The translations under genes were made by a program, and so were the position numbers. This document shows positions 25,913 through 35,350 of a DNA stretch of 38,933 nt, piece after piece. The notes below the pieces were generated by a model. It was given only the letters and a program-made list of their open reading frames with translations, did no database searches and had not been told where the DNA came from. Positions within the stretch are counted from its first letter, which is position 1. Every line of letters begins with the position of its first letter. The DNA is from Streptomyces sp. XM83C (GTDB lineage: Bacteria; Actinomycetota; Actinomycetes; Streptomycetales; Streptomycetaceae). Location of the stretch: positions 1-38,933 of the forward strand of contig NZ_JALLGL010000023.1 of assembly GCF_023072675.1 (NCBI RefSeq), read 5' to 3'.

Positions 25913-26638
25913 TCAGTCCAGCCAGACATAGCCCGCGAGCCGCCCTGTGGTGCGGTCGCGCCGGTACGAGAAGTGATCGCGCGACTCCCGCGTGCACACC
26001 GGCGACTGCTCCCGGTCGTGCACCCCGAGCCGTTCGAGCTGCGCGTGCACCCCGGCGCTCACATCGACCGCCGGAGTGCCCCAGCTCGTCTCGGCGTGCG
26101 CCGCCGGTTCGACGGCGGCGACCTCCGCGCGCATCGCCTCCGGCACCTCGTAGCACCGGCCGCAGACGGCGGGCCCGGTGCGGGCCACGATCCGGTGCGG
26201 CTCGGCACCCAGTTCCGTCATCGCGCGTACGGCGGCGGGGACGACCCCGGCGACCATGCCGGGCCGGCCCGCGTGGGCCGCGGCGACGACCCCGGCGACC
26301 GGGTCGGCGAGCAGAACCGGGGTGCAGTCGGCGGTGAGGACGGCGAGGGCGAGCCCCCGGCGCGTGGTGACGATCGCGTCGACCTCGGGCACGGCGCTCC
26401 CCCACGGTCCGTCGACCATCGCGACGTCGTTGCCGTGCACCTGGTTCATCCAGACCACCCGGGCCGGGTCGAGCCCGAGCGACTTCGCCGCCAGCTCCCG
26501 GTTGGCCGTCACGGCACCGGGGTCGTCGCCGACCGCGCCGCCGAGGTTGAGCTCCTCATACGGAGCGGCGCTCACCCCGCCCCACCGGTCGGTGAAGGCG
26601 AAGTGCGCGCCGCTCACACTCTCGCGCTGTCCTATCAC
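25913..26638 (-). CDS. ylmD: YlmD/YfiH-type multicopper-like (LACC1 family) purine nucleoside enzyme or peptidoglycan-editing factor
   Basis: The 241-residue protein belongs to the DUF152/YfiH family (peptidoglycan editing factor PgeF in E. coli; LACC1 homologues have purine nucleoside phosphorylase/deaminase activity). The metal-binding triad is visible as His in NQVHGND, Cys in LTADCTPVLL and His in AAHAGRPG. Which activity applies here cannot be told from sequence. The GTG at 26638 lies 10 bp after the ftsZ stop, so it is probably translated from the ftsZ transcript. Confidence 0.92.
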   Translation of the reverse strand: MIGQRESVSGAHFAFTDRWGGVSAAPYEELNLGGAVGDDPGAVTANRELAAKSLGLDPARVVWMNQVHGNDVAMVDGPWGSAVPEVDAIVTTRRGLALAVLTADCTPVLLADPVAGVVAAAHAGRPGMVAGVVPAAVRAMTELGAEPHRIVARTGPAVCGRCYEVPEAMRAEVAAVEPAAHAETSWGTPAVDVSAGVHAQLERLGVHDREQSPVCTRESRDHFSYRRDRTTGRLAGYVWLD

Positions 26639-26648
26639 GTCAGAAGGA

Positions 26649-27851
26649 TCACTTGAGGAAGTCCGGTACGTCCAGTTCCTCGGCCGCGCTGTCCGAGTAC
26701 CGCGTCTGCGGGATCGGCGGGGCGACCGGGATGTCCGCGGCCGGCTCGGGGGCGGGCGCGGGCTCCGGCTCCTCCTTCGGGGTCACGCTGCCCAGCGAGC
26801 CGAAGGACGGGCGGGTCTCGGACTGCCGTACCGGCGCGGGCTCCTCGCGGCGGGGCGCGGAGGAGGAGGCCGAGCCGAGGACGTTGTCCCGGCGGGCCGG
26901 GGGCTGGCCGCCGTCGAAGCCGGCCGCGATCACGGTGACGCGGACCTCGTCGCCGAGGGCGTCGTCGATGACGGCGCCGAAGATGATGTTGGCCTCGGGG
27001 TGGGCGGCCTCGCTGACCAGCTGGGCGGCCTCGTTGATCTCGAACAGGCCGAGGTCGGAGCCGCCGGAGATGGAGAGCAGCACACCGCGGGCACCGTCGA
27101 TGGACGCCTCCAGCAGCGGCGAGGAGATCGCCATCTCGGCCGCGGCCACGGCGCGGTCGTCGCCGCGGGCGGAGCCGATGCCCATGAGGGCGGAACCGGC
27201 CTCGGACATGACCGACTTGACGTCGGCGAAGTCGAGGTTGATGAGGCCGGGGGTGGTGATGAGGTCGGTGATGCCCTGGACACCGGAGAGCAGGACCTGG
27301 TCGGCGGACTTGAAGGCGTCCAGGACCGAGACCTGGCGGTCCGAGATGGACAGCAGCCGGTCGTTGGGGATGACGATGAGGGTGTCGACCTCTTCGCGGA
27401 GTTCGGCGATGCCGTCCTCGGCCTGGTTCGCGCGACGCCGTCCCTCGAAGGTGAAGGGGCGCGTGACCACGCCGATGGTCAGGGCGCCGAGGGAGCGTGC
27501 GATGTTGGCCACGACGGGCGCGCCGCCGGTGCCGGTGCCGCCGCCTTCACCGGCCGTCACGAAGACCATGTCGGCCCCCTTGAGGACCTCCTCGATCTCC
27601 TCGCGGTGATCCTCGGCGGCCTTGCGGCCGACGGCCGGATTGGCTCCGGCGCCGAGTCCGCGGGTGAGTTCGCGGCCGACGTCGAGCTTGACGTCGGCGT
27701 CGCTCATCAACAGCGCCTGCGCGTCGGTGTTGATGGCGATGAACTCGACGCCCTTGAGACCGACCTCGATCATCCGGTTGATGGCATTGACACCACCGCC
27801 GCCGACACCGATGACTTTGATGACTGCGAGGTAGTTCTGCGGTGCTGCCAC
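26649..27851 (-). CDS. ftsZ: Cell division GTPase FtsZ
   Basis: The 400-residue tubulin homologue polymerises into the Z-ring; in Streptomyces it forms ladders in sporulating hyphae and is not needed for vegetative growth. The GTP-binding signature GGGTGTG is at residues 103-109 and the T7 synergy loop NLDFAD at 205-210. A Pro/Glu-rich linker (about 317-390) leads to the conserved C-terminal peptide ELDVPDFLK that binds SepF and other partners. The GTG at 27851 has AGAGG upstream. A 289-bp regulatory region precedes it, and ylmD follows closely. Confidence 0.98.
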   Translation of the reverse strand: MAAPQNYLAVIKVIGVGGGGVNAINRMIEVGLKGVEFIAINTDAQALLMSDADVKLDVGRELTRGLGAGANPAVGRKAAEDHREEIEEVLKGADMVFVTAGEGGGTGTGGAPVVANIARSLGALTIGVVTRPFTFEGRRRANQAEDGIAELREEVDTLIVIPNDRLLSISDRQVSVLDAFKSADQVLLSGVQGITDLITTPGLINLDFADVKSVMSEAGSALMGIGSARGDDRAVAAAEMAISSPLLEASIDGARGVLLSISGGSDLGLFEINEAAQLVSEAAHPEANIIFGAVIDDALGDEVRVTVIAAGFDGGQPPARRDNVLGSASSSAPRREEPAPVRQSETRPSFGSLGSVTPKEEPEPAPAPEPAADIPVAPPIPQTRYSDSAAEELDVPDFLK

Positions 27852-28140
27852 GTCGAAGGCCTCTCGCCTCGAGTTACGTGTCGCCTGATCGCTGGTGCGC
27901 GCTGCGCGCCCGCGCTCCGACGACTGATGCCGAATGGGACGGTCCGAATCGCCGACCCGAACCCTAACGCTGAAGTTTAGGGTTACCAGTGTGTCTGTTC
28001 GCTGGACTCTTCCGAACAGGACACTAAGTCGACAAGTGGCGCGCGTTCAACGAACACGCCGAACCTCCCGTTTTTCTTTTCACCCTATGTGATCAGCCGT
28101 AGCGGTGCCCAACCAGGGTGCTGGCCTGCGCGGATGTGCG
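27852..28140 (-). promoter_or_regulatory. ftsZ upstream control region with candidate WhiA sites and an inverted repeat
   Basis: This gap after ftsQ corresponds to the multi-promoter ftsZ region of Streptomyces. An inverted repeat AACCCTAA/TTAGGGTT (27960-27967 with 27977-27984) is obvious. GACAC, the core of the WhiA recognition sequence, occurs three times: minus strand at 27995-27991 and 27882-27878, plus strand at 28020-28024. WhiA is known to activate ftsZ at sporulation. An A/T tract (28070-28081) stands out in otherwise GC-rich DNA. I do not assign individual promoters. Confidence 0.6.
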
Positions 28141-28947
28141 TCAACTCCCCGATGACGCCGGGGCGGTGGGGACACTCACATCGAAGTGGCGCGCACCGGG
28201 TGCCGCTTTCATCAGTGCGGTGAGGGCGCGGGCCTTGGCGCGGCCCTGTTCGGCGCTTCCCCAGGCCACCGTACGGCCGTCCGTGAGGCGCAGGGAGATG
28301 TCGTCGAAGGAGCGGACCTCGACCTGCCGGGTGCGGTGGGCGACGGCGGACGGGAGGTCGTCGGCGACGGTGACGGCCTCGCGCACCAGCCGGTCGGTGC
28401 CGAAGCGGCGCAGGCTCGCGGCGGCCGATCCCGTGCGGGAGACGGCGAGTTCGAGCAGTGGCACACCTTTCGGAGCGTCAGAAACCGTGGCGAAACGGAC
28501 GCCTTCGTCGTCCACTTCAATGAACTTTCCGCTCTTTTCGACCAGGAGGACCGGAGTGCGCTCGACGATTTTCAGTCCGATTCCGTGCGGCCAGGACCGT
28601 ACGACGTCGACCGCGTCGATGCGGGGCAGCCGTTGCCGCAGCCGGGCCTCGATCGCGTCGGTGTCGACGGAGACCAGCGGTGCGCCGACCGGTACGTCGG
28701 CGGCGTCACGGACCTGTTGGGGGGTGAGCACACGGGTGCCGGAGACGGAGACGCGCTCGACGCGCAGCCACGAGGAGCCGTAGAGCACCCACAGGGTGCC
28801 CGGTCCGGCGATCAGCAGGACGAGCGTGAGAACGATGATCGTACGAAGCCGTCGCCGCCCCAGCCTCCTGAGGCGGCGGACGAGGGGCGGGCCGGACGGC
28901 TCCTGCTGGCGTGCACCGCGCTTTTCGGCGGTGGTGGGTCCGGCCAC
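28141..28947 (-). CDS. ftsQ: Cell division protein FtsQ
   Basis: The 268-residue bitopic membrane protein belongs to the divisome and bridges FtsL/DivIC and later proteins. A basic cytoplasmic N-terminus (about 1-33) precedes one membrane segment (TIIVLTLVLLIAGPGTLWVL, about 36-55), then the POTRA domain (WLRVERVSVSGTRVLTPQQV) and the FtsQ/DivIB domain. The GTG at 28947 follows murG by 24 bp. It is the last gene before the ftsZ regulatory gap. Confidence 0.95.
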   Translation of the reverse strand: MAGPTTAEKRGARQQEPSGPPLVRRLRRLGRRRLRTIIVLTLVLLIAGPGTLWVLYGSSWLRVERVSVSGTRVLTPQQVRDAADVPVGAPLVSVDTDAIEARLRQRLPRIDAVDVVRSWPHGIGLKIVERTPVLLVEKSGKFIEVDDEGVRFATVSDAPKGVPLLELAVSRTGSAAASLRRFGTDRLVREAVTVADDLPSAVAHRTRQVEVRSFDDISLRLTDGRTVAWGSAEQGRAKARALTALMKAAPGARHFDVSVPTAPASSGS

Positions 28948-28971
28948 TGCCCCTGCCCTTCGTCGGACGTT

Positions 28972-30060
28972 CTAGCGACGCGAGGCGATCGCCTCGTACA
29001 CCATGCCGACGAGGAGGTCGTCGGCGTCCCGGCGGCCGAACTCGGCGGCGGCGCGGGACATCTGGTAGAGCCGGTGCGGGTCGGCCAGCACGGGGAGGAC
29101 GTTCTGCTGCACCCACTCCGGCGTGAGGTCCGCGTCGTCGACGAGGAGACCGCCGCCCGCCTTCACCACCGGCTGGGCGTTGAGCCGCTGTTCGCCGTTG
29201 CCGATGGGCAGCGGGACATAGGCGGCCGGGAGTCCGACGGCGGAGAGTTCGGCGACGGTCATCGCGCCCGCACGGCAGAGCATCATGTCGGCCGCGGCGT
29301 ACGCGAGGTCCATCCGGTCCAGATAACTTACCGGGATGTAGGGGGGCATTCCCGGCATCTGCTGCACCTGCGGCAGTTCGTTCTTCGGGCCGACCGCGTG
29401 CAGGATCTGGATGCCGGCCTGTTGCAGCCAGGGCGCGACCTGCTGCACGACCTCGTTGAGGCGGCGGGCGCCCTGCGAGCCACCGGATACCAGCAGCGTG
29501 GGCAGATTGGGGTCGAGCCCGAACATCGCGCGGGCCTCGGGGCGGGCGGCGGCCCGGTCCAGGGTGGCGATGGAGCGGCGCAGCGGGATGCCGATGTAGC
29601 GGGCGTTGCGCAGTTTGCTGTCGGGGGTGGAGACGGCGACCTGGGCGGCGTACCGGGAGCCGATCTTGTTGGCGAGGCCGGGGCGGGCGTTCGCCTCGTG
29701 GATCACGATGGGCACGCCGAGCCGCTTGGCGGCGAGATAGCCGGGCAGGGCGACATAGCCGCCGAAGCCGACCACGACGTCCGCCTTGGTGCGCTCCAGG
29801 ATCTGCTCGGTGGCCTTGATCGTGCCGCGCAGCCGGCCCGGGACGGTGATCAGCTCGGGGGTGGGCTTGCGCGGCAGCGGCACGGCCGGGATGAGAGCCA
29901 GCTCGTAGCCGCGCTGCGGGACGAGCTTGGTCTCCAGGCCGCGCTCCGTGCCCAGGGCCGTGATCCCCACGGTCGGGTCCTGCCTGCGCAAGGCGTCCGC
30001 GAGGGCGAGCGCGGGCTCGATGTGGCCCGCGGTACCCCCGCCGGCGAGTACGACATGCAC
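28972..30060 (-). CDS. murG: UDP-GlcNAc:lipid I N-acetylglucosaminyltransferase MurG
   Basis: The 362-residue membrane-associated GT-B glycosyltransferase turns lipid I into lipid II. The N-terminal Gly-rich loop [15 protein letters not shown] (residues 7-21) and a second one, [12 protein letters not shown], contact the diphosphate. The UDP-GlcNAc site [18 protein letters not shown] is near residue 265. The ATG at 30060 lies 6 bp after the ftsW stop. Confidence 0.97.
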   Translation of the reverse strand: MHVVLAGGGTAGHIEPALALADALRRQDPTVGITALGTERGLETKLVPQRGYELALIPAVPLPRKPTPELITVPGRLRGTIKATEQILERTKADVVVGFGGYVALPGYLAAKRLGVPIVIHEANARPGLANKIGSRYAAQVAVSTPDSKLRNARYIGIPLRRSIATLDRAAARPEARAMFGLDPNLPTLLVSGGSQGARRLNEVVQQVAPWLQQAGIQILHAVGPKNELPQVQQMPGMPPYIPVSYLDRMDLAYAAADMMLCRAGAMTVAELSAVGLPAAYVPLPIGNGEQRLNAQPVVKAGGGLLVDDADLTPEWVQQNVLPVLADPHRLYQMSRAAAEFGRRDADDLLVGMVYEAIASRR

Positions 30061-30066
30061 CGAAAT

Positions 30067-31425
30067 TCACCGCTCTCCGGACGGACGCGCCGCCGAGGCG
30101 CGCCGTCGCATCGTGTTCCATCTCCTGGGCCCCGCAGAGCCCCCGGCCCCCCGCTTTCTACCAAAGCGCGGTTGCCGCATCGCAAGCGCCGCCCGCGCAC
30201 CGGGCTCGTCGCGTGCGAAGGCGATCATCAGCCCGATGGCGAACATGGTCGGCAGCAGGGCGGACCCTCCGTAGGAGAACAGCGGGAGGGGGACTCCGGC
30301 GATCGGCAGCAGGCCGAGCACCGCACCGATGTTGATCACCGACTGGGCGGTGATCCACGTCGTCACGCCTCCCGCGGCATACCTCACGAAGGGGTCCTCC
30401 GTGCGTCCGGCCACGCGGATACCCGCATAGCCTAGAGCCGCGAACAGGGCGAGCACCGACAGCGTCCCCGCCAGGCCCAGTTCCTCACCGGTGACGGCGA
30501 AGATGAAGTCGGTGTGCGCTTCGGGTAGTTGACCCCATTTTTCCACACTCGCGCCGAGGCCAGAACCGAAGATTCCGCCGGAGGCGAGGGCGTAGATGCC
30601 GTGCACGGCCTGCCAGCAGTCGGCGCCGCCGGAGCGCGGCTCGGTGGCGCCGATGCAGGCGAGCCGGGCCATGCGGTTGGGGCTGGTCTTGATCAGGATC
30701 ACACCGATCAGGGCGGCGACGGACAGCACGCCGACGAAGAGCCGGGTGGGCGCCCCGGCCAGCCACAGCAGGCCGAAGAGGATCGCGGTGAGGATGATCG
30801 CCGTGCCCATGTCGCCGCCCAGCATGATCAGCCCGAGCAGCATGAACGCGACCGGGACCAGCGGTACCAGCATGTGCTTCCACTGGTTCAGCAGCTTCTT
30901 CTCCTGCTTGCGCGCGATCAGGTCGGCGCCCCACAGCACGAGGGCGAGCTTGCCGAACTCACTGGGCTGGATCTGGAAGGAGCCGCCGAGCGAGATCCAG
31001 TTCTGGTTGCCGTTGACCGACATCCCTATCCCGGGCACCTGCACCAGGGCCATCAGGAAGACGGCACCGGCGAGGATCGGGTAGGCCAGCGCCCGGTGCA
31101 GCCTCACCGGCATCCGCGAGGCGGCGTACAGCAGGATGCCGCCGATGACGGCGGCCAGCAGCTGCTTGCGGAAGAAGTACGAGCCGGGCAGCGACATCTG
31201 CAGCGCGGTGATCTGGGAGGCCGAGTAGACCATCACCAGGCCGAGCACCGTGATCAGCAGACTGCCGCCGAGGATCAGGTAGTACGCGGTCAGCGGCCGG
31301 TCCCAGGCCTTGCGGGCCCGGGTGTGCAGCCGGCGGACCGGGTTCTCGCGGGGCGCCCTGGGGGCGGCGGGACGTCTGACGGCCCGCTGCTGCACGGGCG
31401 GCCGGCCGGTACGGCTACTGGGCAT
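30067..31425 (-). CDS. ftsW: SEDS peptidoglycan glycosyltransferase FtsW
   Basis: The 452-residue polytopic protein polymerises lipid II at the septum with its partner FtsI. A basic N-terminal extension (about 1-45) precedes about ten membrane segments. SEDS landmarks include MVYSASQ, NGNQNWISLG followed by QPSEFGKLAL, the large loop with HTDFIFAVTGEELGL, and GVPLPLFSYGGSALL near the end. The C-terminal tail is basic. ATG at 31425 has GGAGG upstream and lies 20 bp after murD. An alternative name would be RodA, but the dcw context with murD and murG supports FtsW. Confidence 0.96.
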   Translation of the reverse strand: MPSSRTGRPPVQQRAVRRPAAPRAPRENPVRRLHTRARKAWDRPLTAYYLILGGSLLITVLGLVMVYSASQITALQMSLPGSYFFRKQLLAAVIGGILLYAASRMPVRLHRALAYPILAGAVFLMALVQVPGIGMSVNGNQNWISLGGSFQIQPSEFGKLALVLWGADLIARKQEKKLLNQWKHMLVPLVPVAFMLLGLIMLGGDMGTAIILTAILFGLLWLAGAPTRLFVGVLSVAALIGVILIKTSPNRMARLACIGATEPRSGGADCWQAVHGIYALASGGIFGSGLGASVEKWGQLPEAHTDFIFAVTGEELGLAGTLSVLALFAALGYAGIRVAGRTEDPFVRYAAGGVTTWITAQSVINIGAVLGLLPIAGVPLPLFSYGGSALLPTMFAIGLMIAFARDEPGARAALAMRQPRFGRKRGAGGSAGPRRWNTMRRRASAARPSGER

Positions 31426-31445
31426 CAGCGCCTCCGCTGCGTCGG

Positions 31446-32879
31446 TCAGGAGCCGAGTTCGCGAACCGCCTCCGCGAACGCGTCACCGCGCTTGGTGTAG
31501 TTGGTGAACATGTCCATGGAGGCGCAGGCGGGGGCGAGCAGCACCGTGTCGCCGGGGGCGGCGAGCCGCCGCGCCTCCTGGACAGCCTGGAGCATCGCCC
31601 CAGTGTCGGTCCGGTCGAGGTCGACGACGGGTACTTCGGGGGCGTGTCGCGCGAGGGCTTCCCGGATCAGGGCGCGGTCGGCGCCGATGAGGACGACACC
31701 CCGCAGCCGCTCGGCCGACTCGGCGACCAGCTCGTCGAAGGTGGCGCCCTTCGCCAGACCGCCGGCGATCCACACGATCGACTCGTACGCCGCCAACGAG
31801 GCCTGCGCGGCGTGCGTGTTGGTCGCCTTGGAGTCGTCGACGTAGGCCACGCCGTCCACGTCGGCGACGTGCGCGATGCGGTGGGCGTCGGGGCGGAAGG
31901 CCCGCAGCCCGTCCCGTACGGCCTTGGGCGGGACGCCGAAGGCACGCGCGAGGCCCGCCGCCGCAAGGGCGTTGGCGATGTTGTGCGGGGCGGGCGGGGT
32001 GATGTCGGAGACCTCGGCCAGCTCCTGGGCGTTCTTGTACCGGTTCTCGACGAAGGCACGGTCGACCAGGATGCCGTCCACGACGCCGAGTTGGGACGGG
32101 CCCGGGGTGCCGAGGGTGAAGCCGATGGCGCGGCAGCCCTCCTCGACGTCCGCCTCGCGCACCAGGTCCTCGGTCGCCTTGTCCGCGACGTTGTAGACGC
32201 AGGCGACGCGGTTGCCCTCGTAGATGCGTCCCTTGTCGGCGGCGTACGCCTCCATGGAGCCGTGCCAGTCGAGGTGGTCCGGGGCGAGGTTGAGGACGGC
32301 GGCGGAGTGGGCGCGCAGGGAGGGCGCCCAGTGCAACTGGTAGCTGGAGAGTTCGACGGCGAGGACGTCGTACGGCTCGTCGCCGAGGACCGCGTCCAGC
32401 AGGGAGACGCCGATGTTGCCGACGGCGGCGGTGCGCAGCCCGGCGGCCCTCAGGATGCAGGCCAGCATCTGGACGGTGGTGGTCTTGCCGTTGGTGCCCG
32501 TGACGCACAGCCAGGGCGCGGCGTCGGGGGCGCGCAGCCGCCAGGCCAGTTCGACGTCTCCCCAGACGTCGATCCCGGCCTCGGCGGCGGCGCGGAACAG
32601 CGGCTTGCCGGGCTTCCAGCCCGGCGCGGTGACGACCAGTTCGGTGCCCTCGGGCAGGGTGTCGCCGTCGCCGAGGCGGACGGTGATGCCGAGCGCCCGG
32701 AGTTCGGCGGCCTGTTCACGCGCGCGTGCGTCGTCGCCGTCGTTGACGACGGTGACGGTCGCGCCGCGCGCGTGCAGCACCCTGGCCGCCGGGACGCCGG
32801 ATACGCCGAGCCCGGCGACGGTGACGTGCTTGCCCTGGAAGTCCGGGGACACCGTGGAGGTCACTTGTCCGCTGCCCAT
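31446..32879 (-). CDS. murD: UDP-N-acetylmuramoyl-L-alanine--D-glutamate ligase MurD
   Basis: MurD adds D-Glu to UDP-MurNAc-L-Ala in the cytoplasm. The N-terminal Rossmann-like domain begins GKHVTVAGLGVSG; the ATP P-loop is CVTGTNGKTTTV, followed by VELSSYQLHW, LNLAPDHLDWH and the C-terminal domain with VDDSKATNTHAA. The start is not certain: the ATG at 32879 (477 residues) overlaps the mraY end by 19 bp, while a GTG at 32864 (472 residues) overlaps the mraY stop as GTGA. Neither has a clear ribosome binding site, so coupling to mraY translation is likely either way. Confidence 0.95.
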   Translation of the reverse strand: MGSGQVTSTVSPDFQGKHVTVAGLGVSGVPAARVLHARGATVTVVNDGDDARAREQAAELRALGITVRLGDGDTLPEGTELVVTAPGWKPGKPLFRAAAEAGIDVWGDVELAWRLRAPDAAPWLCVTGTNGKTTTVQMLACILRAAGLRTAAVGNIGVSLLDAVLGDEPYDVLAVELSSYQLHWAPSLRAHSAAVLNLAPDHLDWHGSMEAYAADKGRIYEGNRVACVYNVADKATEDLVREADVEEGCRAIGFTLGTPGPSQLGVVDGILVDRAFVENRYKNAQELAEVSDITPPAPHNIANALAAAGLARAFGVPPKAVRDGLRAFRPDAHRIAHVADVDGVAYVDDSKATNTHAAQASLAAYESIVWIAGGLAKGATFDELVAESAERLRGVVLIGADRALIREALARHAPEVPVVDLDRTDTGAMLQAVQEARRLAAPGDTVLLAPACASMDMFTNYTKRGDAFAEAVRELGS

Positions 32880-33934
32880 CCTGCGTAGAAGAGGCCCAGT
32901 CCGACGATCACACAGATGCCCTGGATGATCCAGAAGCGGACCACGACCAGGACCTCGGACCAGCCCTTGAGTTCGAAGTGGTGCTGGAGCGGCGCCATCC
33001 GGAAGACGCGCTTGCCGGTGAGGCGGAAGGAGCCGACCTGGATGACCACCGACATGGTGATCAGCACGAACAGGCCGCCCATGATGGCGAGCAGCAGTTC
33101 GGTGCGCGAGCAGATCGCGAGGCCGGTGAGAACACCGCCGAGGGCGAGCGAACCGGTGTCGCCCATGAAGATCTTCGCCGGGGAGGTGTTCCACCACAGG
33201 AAGCCCAGGCAGGCGCCCATCAGGGCGGAGGCGACCACCGCGAGGTCCAGCGGGTCGCGCACCTCGTAGCAGGCGCCCGGGTTGGTCAGGGTCAGCGCGT
33301 TGGCGCAGGACTCCTGGAACTGCCACACGCCGATGAAGGTGTAGGCGCCGAAGACCAGCACGGAGGCGCCGGTGGCCAGACCGTCCAGACCGTCGGTGAG
33401 GTTCACGCCGTTGGACATCGCCAGGATCATGAACAGCGCCCAGACGACGAACAGCACCGGGCCGATGGTCCAGCCGAAGTCGGTGATGAAGGACAGCTTG
33501 GTGGAGGCCGGCGTGTTGCCGCGGGCGTCCTGGAACTGCAGCGCGAGCACCGCGAAGGCGACGCCGACGATCAGCTGGCCGGCCATCTTCGCCTTGGCGC
33601 GCAGGCCCAGCGAACGCCGCTTGACGATCTTGATGTAGTCGTCGAGGAAGCCGACCAGGCCCATGCCCACCATCAGGCCGAGGACCAGCACACCCGTGTA
33701 CGTCGGGGGCTTGCCGGTGATGACCTTCGACAGGAAGTACGCGGCGACCGTCGCCAGGATGAACGCGATACCGCCCATGGTCGGCGTACCGCGCTTGCTG
33801 GCGTGCTCGCGCGGGCCGTCGTCACGGATGTACTGGCCGTACCCCTTGCGCGCGAGCAGCTTGATCAGCAGCGGTGTGCCGATCAGGGTCAGGAACAGAC
33901 CGATGACACCTGAGAACAGGACCTGGTTCATCAT
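32861..33934 (-). CDS. mraY: Phospho-N-acetylmuramoyl-pentapeptide transferase MraY
   Basis: The 357-residue polytopic enzyme transfers phospho-MurNAc-pentapeptide to undecaprenyl phosphate, making lipid I. Typical motifs are KRGTPTMGGIAF, GFLDDYIKI (the Asp pair), NGVNLTDGLDGLA and KIFMGDTGSLALGG, with RMAPLQHHFELKGW near the C-terminus. About ten membrane segments are visible. The first ATG (of ATGATG) overlaps the murF stop as ATGA, so the two are translationally coupled. Confidence 0.97.
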   Translation of the reverse strand: MMNQVLFSGVIGLFLTLIGTPLLIKLLARKGYGQYIRDDGPREHASKRGTPTMGGIAFILATVAAYFLSKVITGKPPTYTGVLVLGLMVGMGLVGFLDDYIKIVKRRSLGLRAKAKMAGQLIVGVAFAVLALQFQDARGNTPASTKLSFITDFGWTIGPVLFVVWALFMILAMSNGVNLTDGLDGLATGASVLVFGAYTFIGVWQFQESCANALTLTNPGACYEVRDPLDLAVVASALMGACLGFLWWNTSPAKIFMGDTGSLALGGVLTGLAICSRTELLLAIMGGLFVLITMSVVIQVGSFRLTGKRVFRMAPLQHHFELKGWSEVLVVVRFWIIQGICVIVGLGLFYAGWAADK

Positions 33935-35346
33935 CGGGCGGCGACCTCACCCTCGGCACCGGTCTCGAGCAGCGCCTGCGCCACGCGCTCCAGCCCGACC
34001 GCCCGGGACGCCTTCACGAGCACGACGTCCCCCGGGCGCAACTCGTTGCGCAACAGGTCGACCGCCGCCTGTGCGTCGGACACGTGCACCGACTCCTCAC
34101 CCCACGAACCCTCGTTATATGCGCCCAGTTGCAGCCAGGCCGCTTCCCGGCCGCCGACTGCGACGAGCTTGCTGACGTTGAGCCGGACGGCGAGCCGTCC
34201 GACCGCGTCGTGCTCGGCGAGCGCCTCGTCCCCCAGCTCGGCCATCTTGCCGAGCACCGCCCAGGTCCGCCGTCCCTTGCCCATGGCGGCCAGCGCGCGC
34301 AGGGCGGCCCGCATGGACTCGGGGTTGGCGTTGTAGGCGTCGTTGACGATGGTCACGCCGTCCGGGCGCTCGGTGACCTCCATGCGCCACCGGGAGAGGG
34401 AGTCCGCCTCGGAGAGCGCGGTGGCGATCTCTTCCGCGGACATGCCCAGCTCATGGGCGACGGCGGCCGCGGCGAGCGCGTTCGACACGTGGTGCTCACC
34501 GTACAGGCGCATCGTCACATCGCTTGCACCGGAGGGTGTGTGAAGCCTGAAGGTGGGCTGTCCACTGTCCGTGAGTCGCACGTTCTCGGCCCGTACGTCC
34601 GCTTCGTCGGCCTCGCCGAAGAGGACCGTCTTCGCCTTGGTTCGGGAGGCCATGGCCCGCACGTGGGGGTCGTCGGCGTTGAGGACGGCGACGCCGCCCT
34701 CCTCGGCGGACGGCAGGGCCTCCACCAGTTCGCCCTTGGCCCGCGCGATCTGCTCCCGGCCGCCGAACTCGCCGATGTGCGCGGAGCCGACGTTGAGGAC
34801 GAGGCCGATCCGCGGCGGGGTCAGCCCGGTGAGGTAGCGGATGTGGCCGAGGCCGCGCGCGCCCATCTCCAGGACGAGGAACCGGGTGTCCGCGTCGGCG
34901 GACAGGGCGGTCAGCGGCAGCCCGATCTCGTTGTTGAGCGAGCCCGGTGTGAAGACGGTCGGCGCCTTGCGGCCGAGCACCTGCGCGATGAGGTCCTTGG
35001 TGCTGGTCTTGCCGGCGGAGCCGGTGAGCGCGACGAGGGTGGCGCCGAGCCGGTCGACGACGTGCCGGGCGAGCGCGCCGAGGGCGCTCTGCACGTCCTC
35101 GACGACGATCGCGGGCACCCCGACGGGACGCGAGGCCAGTACGGCCGCCGCGCCCGCCTCGACGACCGCCGGCGCGAAGTCGTGGCCGTCGACACGTTCG
35201 CCGCGGAAGGCGACGAAGAGGCTGCCGGGCACCACCTCACGGGAGTCCCGGACGACCGGCCCGGTGACCTGCACCGACGCATCCGGTATGTCGTACGTCT
35301 GCCCGCCGACGACTTCTGCGATCTCGGCGAGGGAGAGGGCGATCAC
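33931..35346 (-). CDS. murF: UDP-MurNAc-tripeptide--D-Ala-D-Ala ligase MurF
   Basis: MurF adds the D-Ala-D-Ala dipeptide, completing the pentapeptide. The 471-residue protein starts with the MurF N-terminal domain (SLAEIAEVVGG, DSREVVPGSLFVAFRG). The P-loop is LTGSAGKTSTKD, followed by NNEIGLPLT, the HIGEFGG motif and NDAYNANPESM, all typical of the family. The GTG at 35346 is chosen because AGGGA lies 8 nt upstream and it is 4 bp after the murE stop; an upstream start at 35439 would add unrelated residues inside murE. Confidence 0.96.
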   Translation of the reverse strand: MIALSLAEIAEVVGGQTYDIPDASVQVTGPVVRDSREVVPGSLFVAFRGERVDGHDFAPAVVEAGAAAVLASRPVGVPAIVVEDVQSALGALARHVVDRLGATLVALTGSAGKTSTKDLIAQVLGRKAPTVFTPGSLNNEIGLPLTALSADADTRFLVLEMGARGLGHIRYLTGLTPPRIGLVLNVGSAHIGEFGGREQIARAKGELVEALPSAEEGGVAVLNADDPHVRAMASRTKAKTVLFGEADEADVRAENVRLTDSGQPTFRLHTPSGASDVTMRLYGEHHVSNALAAAAVAHELGMSAEEIATALSEADSLSRWRMEVTERPDGVTIVNDAYNANPESMRAALRALAAMGKGRRTWAVLGKMAELGDEALAEHDAVGRLAVRLNVSKLVAVGGREAAWLQLGAYNEGSWGEESVHVSDAQAAVDLLRNELRPGDVVLVKASRAVGLERVAQALLETGAEGEVAAR

Positions 35347-35350
35347 AAGT

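Noticed and set aside
28186..30435. 749-residue plus-strand frame across ftsQ, murG and ftsW
   Set aside because: It crosses three well-supported minus-strand genes and shows no recognisable domain.
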